From the NCBI RefSeq assembly GCF_018219455.1, contig NZ_CP056122.1, forward strand, positions 930,001 to 994,000: 64,000 nucleotides of DNA, in the 5' to 3' direction. Position 1 is the first letter of the stretch; every line of letters begins with the position of its first letter. Shown here one piece after another: positions 9,759-25,852 of this stretch. Source of the DNA: Moritella sp. 5 (GTDB lineage: Bacteria; Pseudomonadota; Gammaproteobacteria; Enterobacterales; Moritellaceae). The notes beneath the pieces are model-generated. The model was not told the origin of the DNA, did no database searches, and saw only the letters and a list, made by a program, of their open reading frames with translations. The position numbers were made by a program, and so were the translations under genes.

Positions 9759-10451
9759 TTATTTTAACTCGTGTAACATGTTTACTACCATTGCTGATGA
9801 GTTCTTCGCGGCAACAACCAGGTATTCTTCAAATGATGTCGGAGATTCTTTACCTGCAATATCTGATAATGAACGGATCACAACAAAAGGTACGTCAAAC
9901 TGGTGACATGTTTGCGCAATTGCTGCTGCTTCCATTTCTACTGCTGCCATTGTAGGGAAGTTAGTACGTGCTTCTTCTACTTTTTTCGGATCAGCCATGA
10001 AGCTATCACCAGTGCAAATTAAACCTTCGATAGTTTTAATGTCGTCTGCTGAGATCGCTTTTTTAGCGGCTTCAACAAGACGTGGGTCAGGGATATAAGC
10101 AGCAGGTTTTTGTGCACATTGACCTATTTCGTAACCAAACACAGTTAAGTCAACGTCGTGGTGACGCACTTCACTTGAGATCACTACATCACCAATTTTA
10201 AGCGTTTTATCGTAACCGCCTGCGGAACCGGTATTGATAATGTAATCAGGTTTGTAATGTTCAAGCAGTAATGTTGTCGCTACGGCTGCAGCAACTTTAC
10301 CAATACCTGATTTACTTAAAATTACATCATGACCTGCAAGTGAGCCGCTATAGTATTCACAGCCAGCTTGAGTAAATGTTGTTACGTTCTCTAGTTGTTC
10401 GCGCAGGATCTCAACTTCCTGCTCCATTGCACCAATAATACCAATTTTCAT
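9759..10451 (-). CDS. mtnN: MtnN 5'-methylthioadenosine/S-adenosylhomocysteine nucleosidase
   Basis: The 230-residue protein is nearly identical in length to E. coli MtnN (Pfs) and starts with the conserved [16 protein letters not shown]. The nucleoside-binding strand GSAGGY, the [10 protein letters not shown] segment that binds ribose, and the C-terminal SDIAG carrying the catalytic Asp are all present. It hydrolyses MTA and SAH to adenine plus thioribose or S-ribosylhomocysteine, and so clears SAM by-products and feeds the LuxS/AI-2 route. It is the first gene of the leftward group that continues with the cbiB-like gene and btuF. Confidence 0.96.
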   Translation of the reverse strand: MKIGIIGAMEQEVEILREQLENVTTFTQAGCEYYSGSLAGHDVILSKSGIGKVAAAVATTLLLEHYKPDYIINTGSAGGYDKTLKIGDVVISSEVRHHDVDLTVFGYEIGQCAQKPAAYIPDPRLVEAAKKAISADDIKTIEGLICTGDSFMADPKKVEEARTNFPTMAAVEMEAAAIAQTCHQFDVPFVVIRSLSDIAGKESPTSFEEYLVVAAKNSSAMVVNMLHELK

Positions 10452-10525
10452 CGTTGTCTCTAATCTATCTCGAAAAGTGTAATGCTAGCACAGTTTTGTT
10501 GCGGTATGAATTGGTCGCCAAGGTA

Positions 10526-11761
10526 TTAATTAAAAGAAACACCTAAGCCAAACGTAAGTTTAAAGTCATTTTTTTCTAATGGAGAGCCATCAATATCGGG
10601 TGGGGGATTATTGATTCGGACCCAGAAAAATGTAATTTCGAAATCAAGTACATCAGTGAGCTCAATATCAAAGTTTAATTTCGTATTTTGTCGGAGTCCA
10701 CCAAGGTCAGATTCTGTTGCCGTCAATTTATAACTTAATTCCAAATCAATCTTGTCATGTATTTCACGTTCATAATCGAGACCGAAGGATACAGCGAGAC
10801 TGGCATCACTTTTATTGAGTTCTGCATCAGTATATTCATATTTCGTATATAAATAAGAGGGACCTAAGTTCATTTCCAACTCTTGCTCGCCGTCGTCAAT
10901 AAATTGATAACCGATACCCATACCGAGATCGATCTGGCTGTTTACATTTTGTAGCGGATCGCGATATAAGTTTAAATCAATTGGTCGGAAAAAAAGATCT
11001 TTATCATTATAAACATCGTAGGTCATTAGAAAACGATGGCTCTCATCGGTTTGCACATTATTGGTCTCGCCAATGATCGCGGTATATGAGGTTTTAATTC
11101 GTGATGTTGTGGTGTGACGAGAAAACTCAACATTGGTATTATATTCGAGTTTATTGGTATTACCCGAGCTTAGGTTTGCCCCTAAGGCTACCTTACCTTT
11201 CCAGATATTGGTACCGGTTTCGGGGCCAGCGATCAGGGTCATAAGGTCTTTTTGATTAACTTTATGTTGACGATTGTTACTGATCGTCATTACACCATTT
11301 TCAAGTGCAATCGTACCTGTGATAACCCTCCCGTTAACGGTTAAAATGGTAAATAATTGGCGGCTATTAATACGGCTAATGTCTTTCCATTTAATTTTTA
11401 AATCGCCGAGGTCATCGCTATCAAAAGCAAGTTTGTCATTATAGAGATCTTCAATTTTCCCAATTAAGAATTCTCCCGATTTTAACCAGACCCAGTCTTC
11501 ATCTATACCTAAGCTATCTGCGAGGATGATTTCTTGACTATTTTCAGTGGTGGTAACCGCATCTGTATTCACGGCGATATTGGTCTCAATGCTTGTCGGC
11601 TCGGTAACAGGGAGGGGGGATTCTGTTTTAATATAATCGCCTAGAATTATTTCTTGCGCAGCAAAACTCGGTACGCTAACTAGCATACTTAAAAAAGTGA
11701 AAGCGATTCTGAGTTTAATCAACTTTAATTTTGTTGTTGTGAGGGCGTTAAGCGAATTCAT
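10526..11761 (-). CDS. DUF481 family outer-membrane beta-barrel protein
   Basis: The 411-residue protein has a signal peptide ending in SFAAQ. An N-terminal section of about 120 residues resembles a small beta domain (GRVITGTIALENG). The C-terminal half alternates aromatic beta strands (KVALGANLSSGNTNKLEYN, TAIIGETNNVQTDESHRF) and ends in Phe-Asn, typical of the DUF481 salt-inducible outer-membrane family (YdiY-like). No ligand or activity is known. The ATG at 11761 is preferred over an in-frame TTG three codons earlier. It stands alone between gltD and mtnN. Confidence 0.75.
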   Translation of the reverse strand: MNSLNALTTTKLKLIKLRIAFTFLSMLVSVPSFAAQEIILGDYIKTESPLPVTEPTSIETNIAVNTDAVTTTENSQEIILADSLGIDEDWVWLKSGEFLIGKIEDLYNDKLAFDSDDLGDLKIKWKDISRINSRQLFTILTVNGRVITGTIALENGVMTISNNRQHKVNQKDLMTLIAGPETGTNIWKGKVALGANLSSGNTNKLEYNTNVEFSRHTTTSRIKTSYTAIIGETNNVQTDESHRFLMTYDVYNDKDLFFRPIDLNLYRDPLQNVNSQIDLGMGIGYQFIDDGEQELEMNLGPSYLYTKYEYTDAELNKSDASLAVSFGLDYEREIHDKIDLELSYKLTATESDLGGLRQNTKLNFDIELTDVLDFEITFFWVRINNPPPDIDGSPLEKNDFKLTFGLGVSFN

Positions 11762-11870
11762 TATTACCAAGTATTAAGCCATTGATGCCTTTAAATTGAC
11801 GGATATAATATAAAAAATAAGTCTATAATTAAATATATTATCGATTTTTATAGCTTAAAATAAAGAATAA

Positions 11871-11903
11871 AAAAACGCCAGCATTATTAATGCTAGCGTT
11901 TTT
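11871..11903 (-). terminator. bidirectional intrinsic terminator after gltD
   Basis: The stem AACGC(C)AGCATTA / TAATGCT(A)GCGTT is flanked by A and T runs on both sides. It lies about 30 bp behind the gltD stop and ends the gltBD transcript. Confidence 0.85.
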
Positions 11904-11935
11904 AATTAGATATGTAATTTAAAATGTTTAACTCT

Positions 11936-17820
<5,885 letters not shown>

Positions 17821-18340
17821 TGCACTTCTCCCTTGCATTCAATTCACTAAGTTCTAAACTATGTACACCCAATTGAGCTTCTACTCACGAGTACAAAATA
17901 CATAAAAAAATAGATAAATCGTTAAAGTTTCCAAAAGCCGAAAATTGGCTAACCTGCCAAATTTACCAGAATTAATACTTAGGTCAATCTAAAAATGTAT
18001 TCTGAGCTACTTATCACCTTTTCATGTAAATGGTCCATTTGTTTTGATATTGGATAATAAACTGGCCAAAATACTGATGATTATTTAAAAAATGGTTTTT
18101 TATTTTGACAATATGACATTGTGTGATTTTTTACCTCTGTTTTCATGGTTGTCCATGTTATTGCGGAGTGTTTACCTCCTGTTTAATTGTAATGTACTGA
18201 TTTATTTAGTTTATGCTAGTTGGTACTAAAGTATTAAAACAAAAGTGGGCGATAGTGGTAGTTTTAATTATAACTGCTTTACAGTGATCTCATTTTGGTG
18301 TTGTATAGTTCATCAGCGTGAGATGGATCTTAGGTAAAAT
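17821..18340. promoter_or_regulatory. divergent promoter region of gltBD and the diguanylate cyclase gene
   Basis: This is about 520 bp of AT-rich DNA without a credible gene. It must carry the promoters of gltB (leftward) and the cyclase gene (rightward). I could not assign exact -35/-10 boxes or an Lrp or ArgR site with confidence. An imperfect palindrome around AATTGGCTAACCTGCCAAATT-like sequence lies near 17943-17963. Confidence 0.4.
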
Positions 18341-20203
18341 ATGGATTTAAATTATCGATTTTTTATAACTGAAATATTCAGTTGGTGGCAGGATATTACT
18401 GGACTTTCAACAAGTACGTCGGTCGGTATGACGTTTTGGTTGGTTGTCACTGCCTTATTGATAAGCATCCTTGTTATTTTAACGCTATTGCGAAAACTCA
18501 CGACTTGCCAATCATTATTGACTTTTTCGGCAACGCCGACACTTGTTCTTGATATTAAAAAAGGCACGATACTTTATTCTAATTCTGCAATCGCGACTAT
18601 CTTCGAACAAGAGAATAATACCAGTAATATTATTGCACAATGTTGCTTCGAGCGTTTATCCCATCGAGTTGATGAGACTACGGTCACTAATGATGTTTTC
18701 CATATTAAGCAGCTAAAAAAGACGTTACGCTTTAGCGCGGTACAAATCAAATATCAACGTCGCTGGGTTTGGTTGTGTCAGATCGATCATATTGGTACAA
18801 ACTCTTCCGCTATTTCGCCTTGGGATATAGATGGTCAAATCATTAATAGCTTATTTCTCTCCAATTCGGCTTTTATTCATATTAAAACCTTAGATGGATT
18901 AATTCTTAATTGTTCACCATCATGGGCAGCTCAATTCGACCAATCGATAGAGCAAGTGAATGGCCATTTTGAACACGATTTTTATAGCGCCTCCAAGCTG
19001 GCACAAATTCATTCTTATGAGAAAACGGTCCTCACAGGTAAAGTTGAAAAATATGAAGAATGGAGCACAGTCGATGATAATAATATGTTATTACAAACCA
19101 TTAAATATCCCTTGTATGATGAACACAAAAAAGTGGTCGCTATCTTAACTGTATCTAATGACCGAACGGAAGTAATGGAACTGAATGAGCGATTACTTAA
19201 TGAGAATAGTGAACACTTACGTATAGAAGCTGAGCTTAGCCGTAATAATAGCTTATTAAACTCAGTCATTAATGCGACACCAGATCCCGTTGCGTTTATG
19301 AATTGCAATGGAAAATTTGTGGGTGCGAACGAAGGGTATTGTGAAGTCGTTGGTGTTAAACATGCCGATTTGATTGGTATGGATAGAGAAAGCTTGATTA
19401 GTATTGATAAAAGATCATGGTTGTTTGAGCAAGAAAACCAATTATTACTGGATGGTAAATCTGTTCGCTATGAAGAGTTGTTGCATCTATCAGAGCAAAA
19501 CCCACGTTGGTATGAAATATGTAAGCAGCGCTATGTAAATAATACTAATGGTGAAAGTGGTATTTTAATTATCTATCGAGATTTAACTGAACGTAAGCGC
19601 ATTGAGCATGATCTTGAGCAAGCCATTGAGAAATTTGATGAATTGAGCTCAACGGATGCTCTGACAAAAGTGGCGAATCGACGCACCTTTGATAATAAAC
19701 TACAGCATTATTGGTCAACTCATCATCGAGAAGTGAAACAGATGTCTTTATTGTTCTGCGATGTCGATTGTTTCAAGTTATATAATGATAATTACGGTCA
19801 TCCAATGGGTGATATTGTATTGACTGAATTAGCCCAAGTGATGAATGACCAAGTACACCGTGGCGCTGATTTAGTCGCGCGTTATGGTGGTGAAGAGTTT
19901 GCTGTTATTTTGCCTAATACCGATGAAGAGGGGGCTGCTCGCCTTGCCAGAAAGATCATTACTGCTGTTGAAGGTTTAGGTATTGAGCATGCTCATTCTA
20001 AAGCGGCAAAACATGTCACACTGAGTATCGGTATTGCAACTATGCGCCCAGTATCTGAAAATTCGGAAGTACAATTACTTGAAAATGCGGATAAAGCATT
20101 ATATATAGCGAAGGAAAATGGACGAAATCAGTATTCGGTGTATCAAGAGTTAAGTCATGATAATGACATACAGGAATTAGATTTTGATTTATTAAAACCT
20201 TAA
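18341..20203 (+). CDS. membrane-anchored PAS-GGDEF diguanylate cyclase
   Basis: The 620-residue protein has an N-terminal membrane helix (about residues 27-48). Two or three PAS-like sensor regions follow, the clearest at about 305-430 ending in IIYRDLTERKRIE. The C-terminal GGDEF domain has an active site GGEEF at residues 516-520 and an RGAD product-inhibition site (RxxD) at 507-510, five residues ahead, so it should make c-di-GMP and be feedback-controlled. No EAL domain is present. It precedes arcB by 69 bp on the same strand and may share its transcript. The PAS signal is unknown. Confidence 0.9.
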   Translation: MDLNYRFFITEIFSWWQDITGLSTSTSVGMTFWLVVTALLISILVILTLLRKLTTCQSLLTFSATPTLVLDIKKGTILYSNSAIATIFEQENNTSNIIAQCCFERLSHRVDETTVTNDVFHIKQLKKTLRFSAVQIKYQRRWVWLCQIDHIGTNSSAISPWDIDGQIINSLFLSNSAFIHIKTLDGLILNCSPSWAAQFDQSIEQVNGHFEHDFYSASKLAQIHSYEKTVLTGKVEKYEEWSTVDDNNMLLQTIKYPLYDEHKKVVAILTVSNDRTEVMELNERLLNENSEHLRIEAELSRNNSLLNSVINATPDPVAFMNCNGKFVGANEGYCEVVGVKHADLIGMDRESLISIDKRSWLFEQENQLLLDGKSVRYEELLHLSEQNPRWYEICKQRYVNNTNGESGILIIYRDLTERKRIEHDLEQAIEKFDELSSTDALTKVANRRTFDNKLQHYWSTHHREVKQMSLLFCDVDCFKLYNDNYGHPMGDIVLTELAQVMNDQVHRGADLVARYGGEEFAVILPNTDEEGAARLARKIITAVEGLGIEHAHSKAAKHVTLSIGIATMRPVSENSEVQLLENADKALYIAKENGRNQYSVYQELSHDNDIQELDFDLLKP

Positions 20204-20272
20204 TTTTTCTATGGTTTGCGTATAACCTATCGTATATTATGGATGGTCTAGATAATTTTATATGGATCGATC

Positions 20273-22621
20273 ATGATGAAAATCAGAGCTTGGGCTCAAT
20301 ACTATGTTGATATGCTTACCAAGTTAGGTGTTATTCGGTTTAGTATTTTTTCTGCCGCCACGGTTATTTTCTTTTCTATTACGATACAAGCAAGTATTAA
20401 TTATATCCTACGTGGAGAAGTTAAACTTGACGATTTATATGCCGCAATTTTATTTGCGAGTGTCGTGACGCCTTGGGTGGTATTTTTCCTTTCGATTGTA
20501 GTACAACAACTTGAGGACTCGCGCAAACGCCTGAGTAAAATGGTGTACAAACTGCAAGAAGTGCGCGCTCGAGACTTGCAGCTTCAGCAAGAATTACAAG
20601 TTAATCTAATTGAACTTAATGATGAATTTGAAGAACGTAAAAAAGCAGAAGCAGATAGAAACCAAGCCTTCAAAGACTTAGAGAATGAAGTCTTTCAGCG
20701 TGAACAAGCACAATTAGTTGTCGAAGAACGCTCGGCATTAGTGCGGTCATTCATTGATAGTTCTCCCGATCTCGTTTATTACAGTAATGAGCGTGGGCAG
20801 TTTTCTGGCTGTAATTTATCGATGGAAGCGTTAACGGGTAAAGTTGAAAAAGAGCTTATTGGTTTGACGCCATTTGATGCTTTTGATACTGAGATTGCGG
20901 CTAAGTTCGCGGCAACAGATAAAGCCGTATTGAGCACTCAATTACCAGAAACCTATGAACAATGGTTAACATATCCTGATGGTCACAAGGCCTGCTTTGA
21001 ATTGCGGAAAGTGCCCTTTTTTGGGCAACGAAATGAATATATCGGCGTACTTGGTTATGGCCGTGACATTACCGAACGTAAGAAATACCAAGATGCGCTA
21101 GAGAAAGCCAGCCGCGACAAAACCACATTTATTTCGACCATTAGCCATGAATTACGTACCCCTTTAAATGGTGTTGTTGGTTTAAGCCGGATTTTACTTG
21201 ATGGTTCGCTTAACTATGAGCAACGTCAGCATTTAAATACGATCTATGTGAGTGCCCAAACTATGGGTAATATCTTTAATGATATTATTGATTTGGACAA
21301 ATTTGATCGTCGTAAGTTTGAAATTGTAAATCAACCGATTGAATTTAGAAGTTTTCTGAATGATATAAAAACGCTAGCCCTGCTTCAAGCCGAGCAAAAA
21401 GGCTTGGTTTTAGAGTTTGATGTATTTGGTGATATCCCAGACTTTATTAATGCTGACGGCACTCGATTGCGTCAAGTATTGTGGAACTTGGTGTCTAATG
21501 CGGTGAAATTTACCGATTCGGGTGAAGTGAGTATTCGAGTGTTTACCAGTGAGGAAGCAGGTAATAAAATTGGTTTGACCTTCGAAGTTGAGGATACCGG
21601 TATTGGTATTTCGGCAGAAGGCCAAGATAAAATATTTGCGATGTATTATCAGGAACAGGGAAGTAAACGGGCAACCGGAACGGGTATTGGATTGTCTGTC
21701 GCAAAAAGCCTCATGACGGCGATGGGCGGCGATATTTGGGTGAGCAGTGAGCTAGGTCAAGGTGCTTGTTTTACGATTGAATTTGATGTGGATGGGGTGG
21801 ACAGTTTACAAAGTAGTTCGGTTGTTGAAAGTGAGCAAACTAAACTGTTGATATTACTTGTCGAAGATATCGAGCTGAATGTTACTGTATGTACGGCGAT
21901 ATTAAATAAATTAGGCCATACTGTTGAAGTTGCTGTCGATGGTCGCAGTGCGATCCAAATGGCGGAAGAAAACACCTATGATTTAATTTTTCTTGATATT
22001 AATTTACCTGATATTTCTGGATTTGAAATTATTAAAATATTACGGGAAAATACCGCGTTGGAGTTACCTCCAGTTATCGCGCTCACTGCAAATGTGATCA
22101 ATAATCGTCAAGAATACATTGAGAAAGGTATGGACGACGCAATAAGTAAACCGCTGTCTATTAACGCTGTGACTGGCGTGATCACGCGTTTACTGCACAG
22201 TGTCGAACAAGGTGAAAAGCCGAAGGTCAACTATACACCTGCCGCCCTCGCTGATGAGCGAGAAATGCTCGAAGAATATCTTGATATTGATTTATTACAA
22301 CAATATCTTGATACATTAGGTAAGGAGCTTTTATTACAAAGTGTTTGTTTATTTGAACAAACAATGCCTCATTATTTAGCAATATTGAACTCTAATTTAA
22401 CCGCCAGAGACCAAGATGCGATTGTTGATGAAGCACATAAGATCAAAGGCGCGGCAGGTTCGATTGGATTAGTACGTATACAGCAGGTATCACAATTAGC
22501 ACAATCACCAGAGCAGCCTACATGGTGGGAGAATATCGATGATTGGGTTGAACAAATCAATACCGAATACCTGCATGATGTGAAACGTTTGAAAAACTGG
22601 ATTGAAAATCAAAATGTATAG
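20273..22621 (+). CDS. arcB: ArcB aerobic respiration control hybrid sensor kinase
   Basis: The 782-residue tripartite kinase has two N-terminal membrane helices, a coiled-coil linker, a PAS domain (SFIDSSPDLVYYSN) and a kinase core with H-box SHELRTPLNG, where the phosphorylated His falls at residue 292 as in E. coli. The ATPase part, a receiver domain with Asp575 in FLDINLPD, and a C-terminal Hpt domain with His722 in EAHKIKGAAGS follow. It senses quinone redox state and phosphorylates ArcA under low oxygen. The gltB-arcB neighbourhood is also found in enterobacteria. Its stop overlaps the likely clsA start. Confidence 0.96.
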   Translation: MMKIRAWAQYYVDMLTKLGVIRFSIFSAATVIFFSITIQASINYILRGEVKLDDLYAAILFASVVTPWVVFFLSIVVQQLEDSRKRLSKMVYKLQEVRARDLQLQQELQVNLIELNDEFEERKKAEADRNQAFKDLENEVFQREQAQLVVEERSALVRSFIDSSPDLVYYSNERGQFSGCNLSMEALTGKVEKELIGLTPFDAFDTEIAAKFAATDKAVLSTQLPETYEQWLTYPDGHKACFELRKVPFFGQRNEYIGVLGYGRDITERKKYQDALEKASRDKTTFISTISHELRTPLNGVVGLSRILLDGSLNYEQRQHLNTIYVSAQTMGNIFNDIIDLDKFDRRKFEIVNQPIEFRSFLNDIKTLALLQAEQKGLVLEFDVFGDIPDFINADGTRLRQVLWNLVSNAVKFTDSGEVSIRVFTSEEAGNKIGLTFEVEDTGIGISAEGQDKIFAMYYQEQGSKRATGTGIGLSVAKSLMTAMGGDIWVSSELGQGACFTIEFDVDGVDSLQSSSVVESEQTKLLILLVEDIELNVTVCTAILNKLGHTVEVAVDGRSAIQMAEENTYDLIFLDINLPDISGFEIIKILRENTALELPPVIALTANVINNRQEYIEKGMDDAISKPLSINAVTGVITRLLHSVEQGEKPKVNYTPAALADEREMLEEYLDIDLLQQYLDTLGKELLLQSVCLFEQTMPHYLAILNSNLTARDQDAIVDEAHKIKGAAGSIGLVRIQQVSQLAQSPEQPTWWENIDDWVEQINTEYLHDVKRLKNWIENQNV

Positions 22622-24086
22622 CTGGGATTCGTTCACTAATTTTATTACCTTGTTGCTGGTTTTTTTGCATGCAGTCATCATTATATTAGTGTCATTTCGG
22701 GTTATTACTAAACGGCGTTCTGCGAGTATCTCGTTGGCGTGGTTAGCTGTGATTTACACGTTACCGTTTGCTGGCGTTATTGTGTATGTTATTTTTGGTG
22801 AATTGTATTTAGGTAAAAAAAGAGTACAAAGGGCAGAGGCGATGTTAGGGCCTTTTACGCAACGAATTAACCAGCGCGCAGCACCCTATAGAGTTAAAAA
22901 CGGCGGTAATACCAGTGCCTTGGTTACTCCGTTACGTGAACTGATTTATAGTCGTTTTCAAATGCCTAGTGTAACAGGCAATCAGTTGACGCTATTAACC
23001 AGTCCTCACTGTATTCTTGAGCAGATAACGGCAGACATTAATAGTGCCATTAACGTCGTGTATTTAGAGTTTTATATATGGGCGGTTGGTGGTAAAGCTG
23101 ATCTGGTGGCGTTAGCTTTGATTAATGCCGCAAAACGAGGTGTTGATTGTCGGGTCATGCTCGACTCTGTTGGTAGCTCTGCGTTCTTCAAAAGCCATTG
23201 GCCTAAATGCTTTAAGCAAGCAGGTATCCACCTTGTCGAGGTGTTACCTGTAGGGCCAATGCGGATATTCTTCCATCGTCAAGATTTACGTATGCACCGC
23301 AAGCTCATTGCTATTGATAGTCATGTCGGCTACACCGGGAGCATGAACTTGATCGATCCTCAAGTATTTAAACAAAATGCCGGCGTGGGTGAGTGGGTTG
23401 ATATTATGATCCGTATGCAAGGGCCGATTATTCCTATTACTGGTTCATTACTTGAATGGGACTGGGAAATGGAAACTGGAGAAAGTTTAGTTAATACAAC
23501 TATTTCTAAGTACAAGAAAAGCTCGGTCTTTGAAGAAAACAGCCAAGTACAAGTGATTCCATCAGGTCCTTATTTTGATGATGATAATATTCATCAAGTG
23601 TTGGTTTCAGCAATTTATTTAGCACAAAAATCATTAATTCTAACTACGCCTTACTTTGTGCCTGATGAAGCGTTACAGGCGGCCCTTAAAACGGCCAGTG
23701 CGCGTGGTGTTAAGGTACAAATTATTCTGCCAGAAAAAAATGACTCTCGTATGGTAGATTATGCATGTAAAGGTTTTTTTGATGAATTGTTAGCTTGCGG
23801 TGTTGAAATATACCAATATCAGGATGGCCTACTGCATACCAAAAGTATTCTTGTGGATAATGAATTATGTTTGGTGGGGACGGTTAACTTGGATAAGCGT
23901 AGTTTTTGGCTTAATTTTGAGGTCACATTACTTATAGACCAATCCCCTTTTATTGCCGAGCTTTATCAATTACAGCTATCCTATATAGCACACTCACATA
24001 AAATTTGTTTAACAGAATGGCGACAACGAAGTCGAGTTCAACGGTTTTTGGAAAGCCTATTTTATTTATTTAATCCACTATTGTAG
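22614..24086 (+). CDS. clsA: ClsA-type cardiolipin synthase
   Basis: The 490-residue phospholipase-D-superfamily enzyme has two N-terminal membrane helices (about 8-30 and 40-62). Two HKD-type active sites follow: HRKLIAIDSHVGYTGSMN, and HTKSILVDNELCLVGTVN before LDKRS. It ends in FYLFNPLL, close to the E. coli ClsA end. It condenses two phosphatidylglycerols to cardiolipin and glycerol at the inner membrane. The ATG at 22614 overlaps the arcB stop, which points to coupling; a TTG four codons earlier is less likely. The gene follows arcB and precedes a small lipoprotein gene. Confidence 0.93.
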   Translation: MYSWDSFTNFITLLLVFLHAVIIILVSFRVITKRRSASISLAWLAVIYTLPFAGVIVYVIFGELYLGKKRVQRAEAMLGPFTQRINQRAAPYRVKNGGNTSALVTPLRELIYSRFQMPSVTGNQLTLLTSPHCILEQITADINSAINVVYLEFYIWAVGGKADLVALALINAAKRGVDCRVMLDSVGSSAFFKSHWPKCFKQAGIHLVEVLPVGPMRIFFHRQDLRMHRKLIAIDSHVGYTGSMNLIDPQVFKQNAGVGEWVDIMIRMQGPIIPITGSLLEWDWEMETGESLVNTTISKYKKSSVFEENSQVQVIPSGPYFDDDNIHQVLVSAIYLAQKSLILTTPYFVPDEALQAALKTASARGVKVQIILPEKNDSRMVDYACKGFFDELLACGVEIYQYQDGLLHTKSILVDNELCLVGTVNLDKRSFWLNFEVTLLIDQSPFIAELYQLQLSYIAHSHKICLTEWRQRSRVQRFLESLFYLFNPLL

Positions 24087-24140
24087 ATATAAATGTAGAT
24101 ATAAATAAGCAGCAATAATAAACGATTAGCAGGTATTAAA

Positions 24141-24407
24141 ATGAAAAAAATTATTTTATTGTCGTTAACGGCATTTGGCCTCGCAGCGTGTAGTAACACT
24201 GAGATCACGGCTGAAACAGCAAAACCATTACCTATATTACCAAATTACAGTCATAGTTGCCCTGATGAACGTCCACAAATGTGTACGATGGATTACCGCC
24301 CTGTGTGTGGTACAACTGCGTCGGGTGAATTGAAAACATTCGGTAACGCGTGTGGTGCATGTGCAGATACTAGCATTAGTGGTTATTCAGAAGGTGAGTG
24401 TAAGTAG
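24141..24407 (+). CDS. small lipoprotein with Kazal-like cysteine-rich domain
   Basis: The 88-residue protein has a type II signal peptide with lipobox LAAC (Cys17). After a 20-residue spacer comes a cysteine-rich module: CPDERPQMC, then YRPVCGTT, then FGNACGAC, then a final EGEC. The PVCG...GNAC...C...C spacing is that of Kazal-type serine-protease inhibitor domains, which occur as single-domain bacterial lipoproteins. An inhibitor or scavenger role in the envelope is inference. Whether it is cotranscribed with clsA (54 bp upstream) is open. A strong terminator follows. Confidence 0.75.
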   Translation: MKKIILLSLTAFGLAACSNTEITAETAKPLPILPNYSHSCPDERPQMCTMDYRPVCGTTASGELKTFGNACGACADTSISGYSEGECK

Positions 24408-24459
24408 CTCGAATCTAGTGATATGAATGTAAGTCGTTTGACTATATATCATCAATATA

Positions 24460-24497
24460 AAAAGCCAAGCGTATGATTTTCATCCACTTGGCTTTTT
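24460..24497. terminator. bidirectional intrinsic terminator
   Basis: The stem AAAAGCCAAG/CTTGGCTTTT with A and T runs on both ends lies between the convergent Kazal lipoprotein gene and the ketoacyl synthase gene and can stop both. Confidence 0.85.
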
Positions 24498-24546
24498 GTT
24501 CTTTTAACAAGTTAATAAGTTAATTCATCAACGCGTTAGCTATATA

Positions 24547-25647
24547 TTAATCGGTTTGTGATTCACGGGCTAATTTAGCATCCTGGCAGCCTTTAATTGC
24601 ATCTTGGATTAGATCCAAAGCAGTACCATTGTACTCAGGTAGAGCCGCTTCTGATGTTGCGACAGGCGTGACTCGTTCACCCCATTTTATCATCGTAGCA
24701 CCCCAAGTTAGACCACCACCAAATGCAGCAAGTAGCACATTATCACCTGCCTTAATACGGCCTTCTTCTAATGCTTCACAAAGCGCAATCGGTACAGTCG
24801 CAGATGAAGTATTTCCGTATTTATGCACGTTAACCATGACTTTTTCTTTACTTGCGCCCATGCGTTTCGCTAAGAAATCAATGATACGTAAGTTAGCTTG
24901 GTGAGGAATAATAAAATCAACGTCCTCTGGTGTCATTTGTGCTTTTTCAAGCGCAATTGCAGATGCTTCACCCATGCGTGTTACGGCGCGTTTAAAGATT
25001 TCTTTACCCTCGAAATTGAAGTCAAATAGACCATCAACATTCTTGAAGCGGGCTCTGTCAGTACCAAAATTAGGGACTGAAAGGATATGGCCAGCATCGC
25101 CATCACAGCCAATTTTATTACTTAAAATACCCTGTTTTTCAGTACTTGATTCCAGAATCACGGCTCCAGCACCATCACCGAACAGTACTGCGGTGCTACG
25201 TTCTGTCCAGTCAAGGAAATAACTGATACGTTCAGCACCAATCACTAAAACCTTGTTCATTTGACCACTTTGGATGAACGCATTTGCCGTACTTAGGCCA
25301 TAAATAAAACCCGTACATGCTGCGTTCATATCAAATACTGCCGCGTTGGTTGCGCCTAATTTTGCTTGTACTTTTGATGCCGCACTTGGCAGTGTGCAAT
25401 CGGCAGTACAAGTAGCAAAGAAAATACCGTCAAGTTCTGATGCTTCAATGCCTGCTGCTGCAATAGCTTGGCATGCCGCAACATAGGCTAACTCTGATGT
25501 ACTGACATGGGAGATACGACGTTCTTGCATACCTGTTCGAGATTGGATCCACTCGTCATTAGTATCAAGAAAAGTACTTAGGTCATCGTTTGTTAATGTC
25601 GCGGGTGGCAGGCATTTACCCCAACCAGTGATGTTTGCATAATGCAT
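24547..25647 (-). CDS. 3-oxoacyl-ACP synthase III (FabH-like)
   Basis: This is a thiolase-fold condensing enzyme of 366 residues. The KAS III triad is complete: Cys111 in NAACTGF, His249 in IPHQAN and Asn279 in KYGNTSSAT. It condenses an acyl-CoA with malonyl-ACP. The protein is about 45 residues longer than E. coli FabH, with a C-terminal tail rich in Ala and Glu, and the gene is not in a fab cluster. It is therefore probably a second, stand-alone KAS III with its own acyl-CoA preference rather than the main initiating enzyme. It has 200 bp of leader with a possible small RNA upstream on the same strand. Confidence 0.85.
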   Translation of the reverse strand: MHYANITGWGKCLPPATLTNDDLSTFLDTNDEWIQSRTGMQERRISHVSTSELAYVAACQAIAAAGIEASELDGIFFATCTADCTLPSAASKVQAKLGATNAAVFDMNAACTGFIYGLSTANAFIQSGQMNKVLVIGAERISYFLDWTERSTAVLFGDGAGAVILESSTEKQGILSNKIGCDGDAGHILSVPNFGTDRARFKNVDGLFDFNFEGKEIFKRAVTRMGEASAIALEKAQMTPEDVDFIIPHQANLRIIDFLAKRMGASKEKVMVNVHKYGNTSSATVPIALCEALEEGRIKAGDNVLLAAFGGGLTWGATMIKWGERVTPVATSEAALPEYNGTALDLIQDAIKGCQDAKLARESQTD

Positions 25648-25852
25648 TGAAATTTACCTGTGTTTTGTGACTGGCTAATACAGACGGAGTCGCGAAATGT
25701 ACGCAATACGAAGTGATTAAGCACTTTATTATACGCTGTATAGCGAAATGACAGTGATTGAAATTGAAATTATTTTGTCAATTATAGAGGCTCGCCTTTG
25801 AAAGTGGTAGCTAAATTGTCATTGAAGGGCGGTGGTGGTAAAAATTAGGCAC

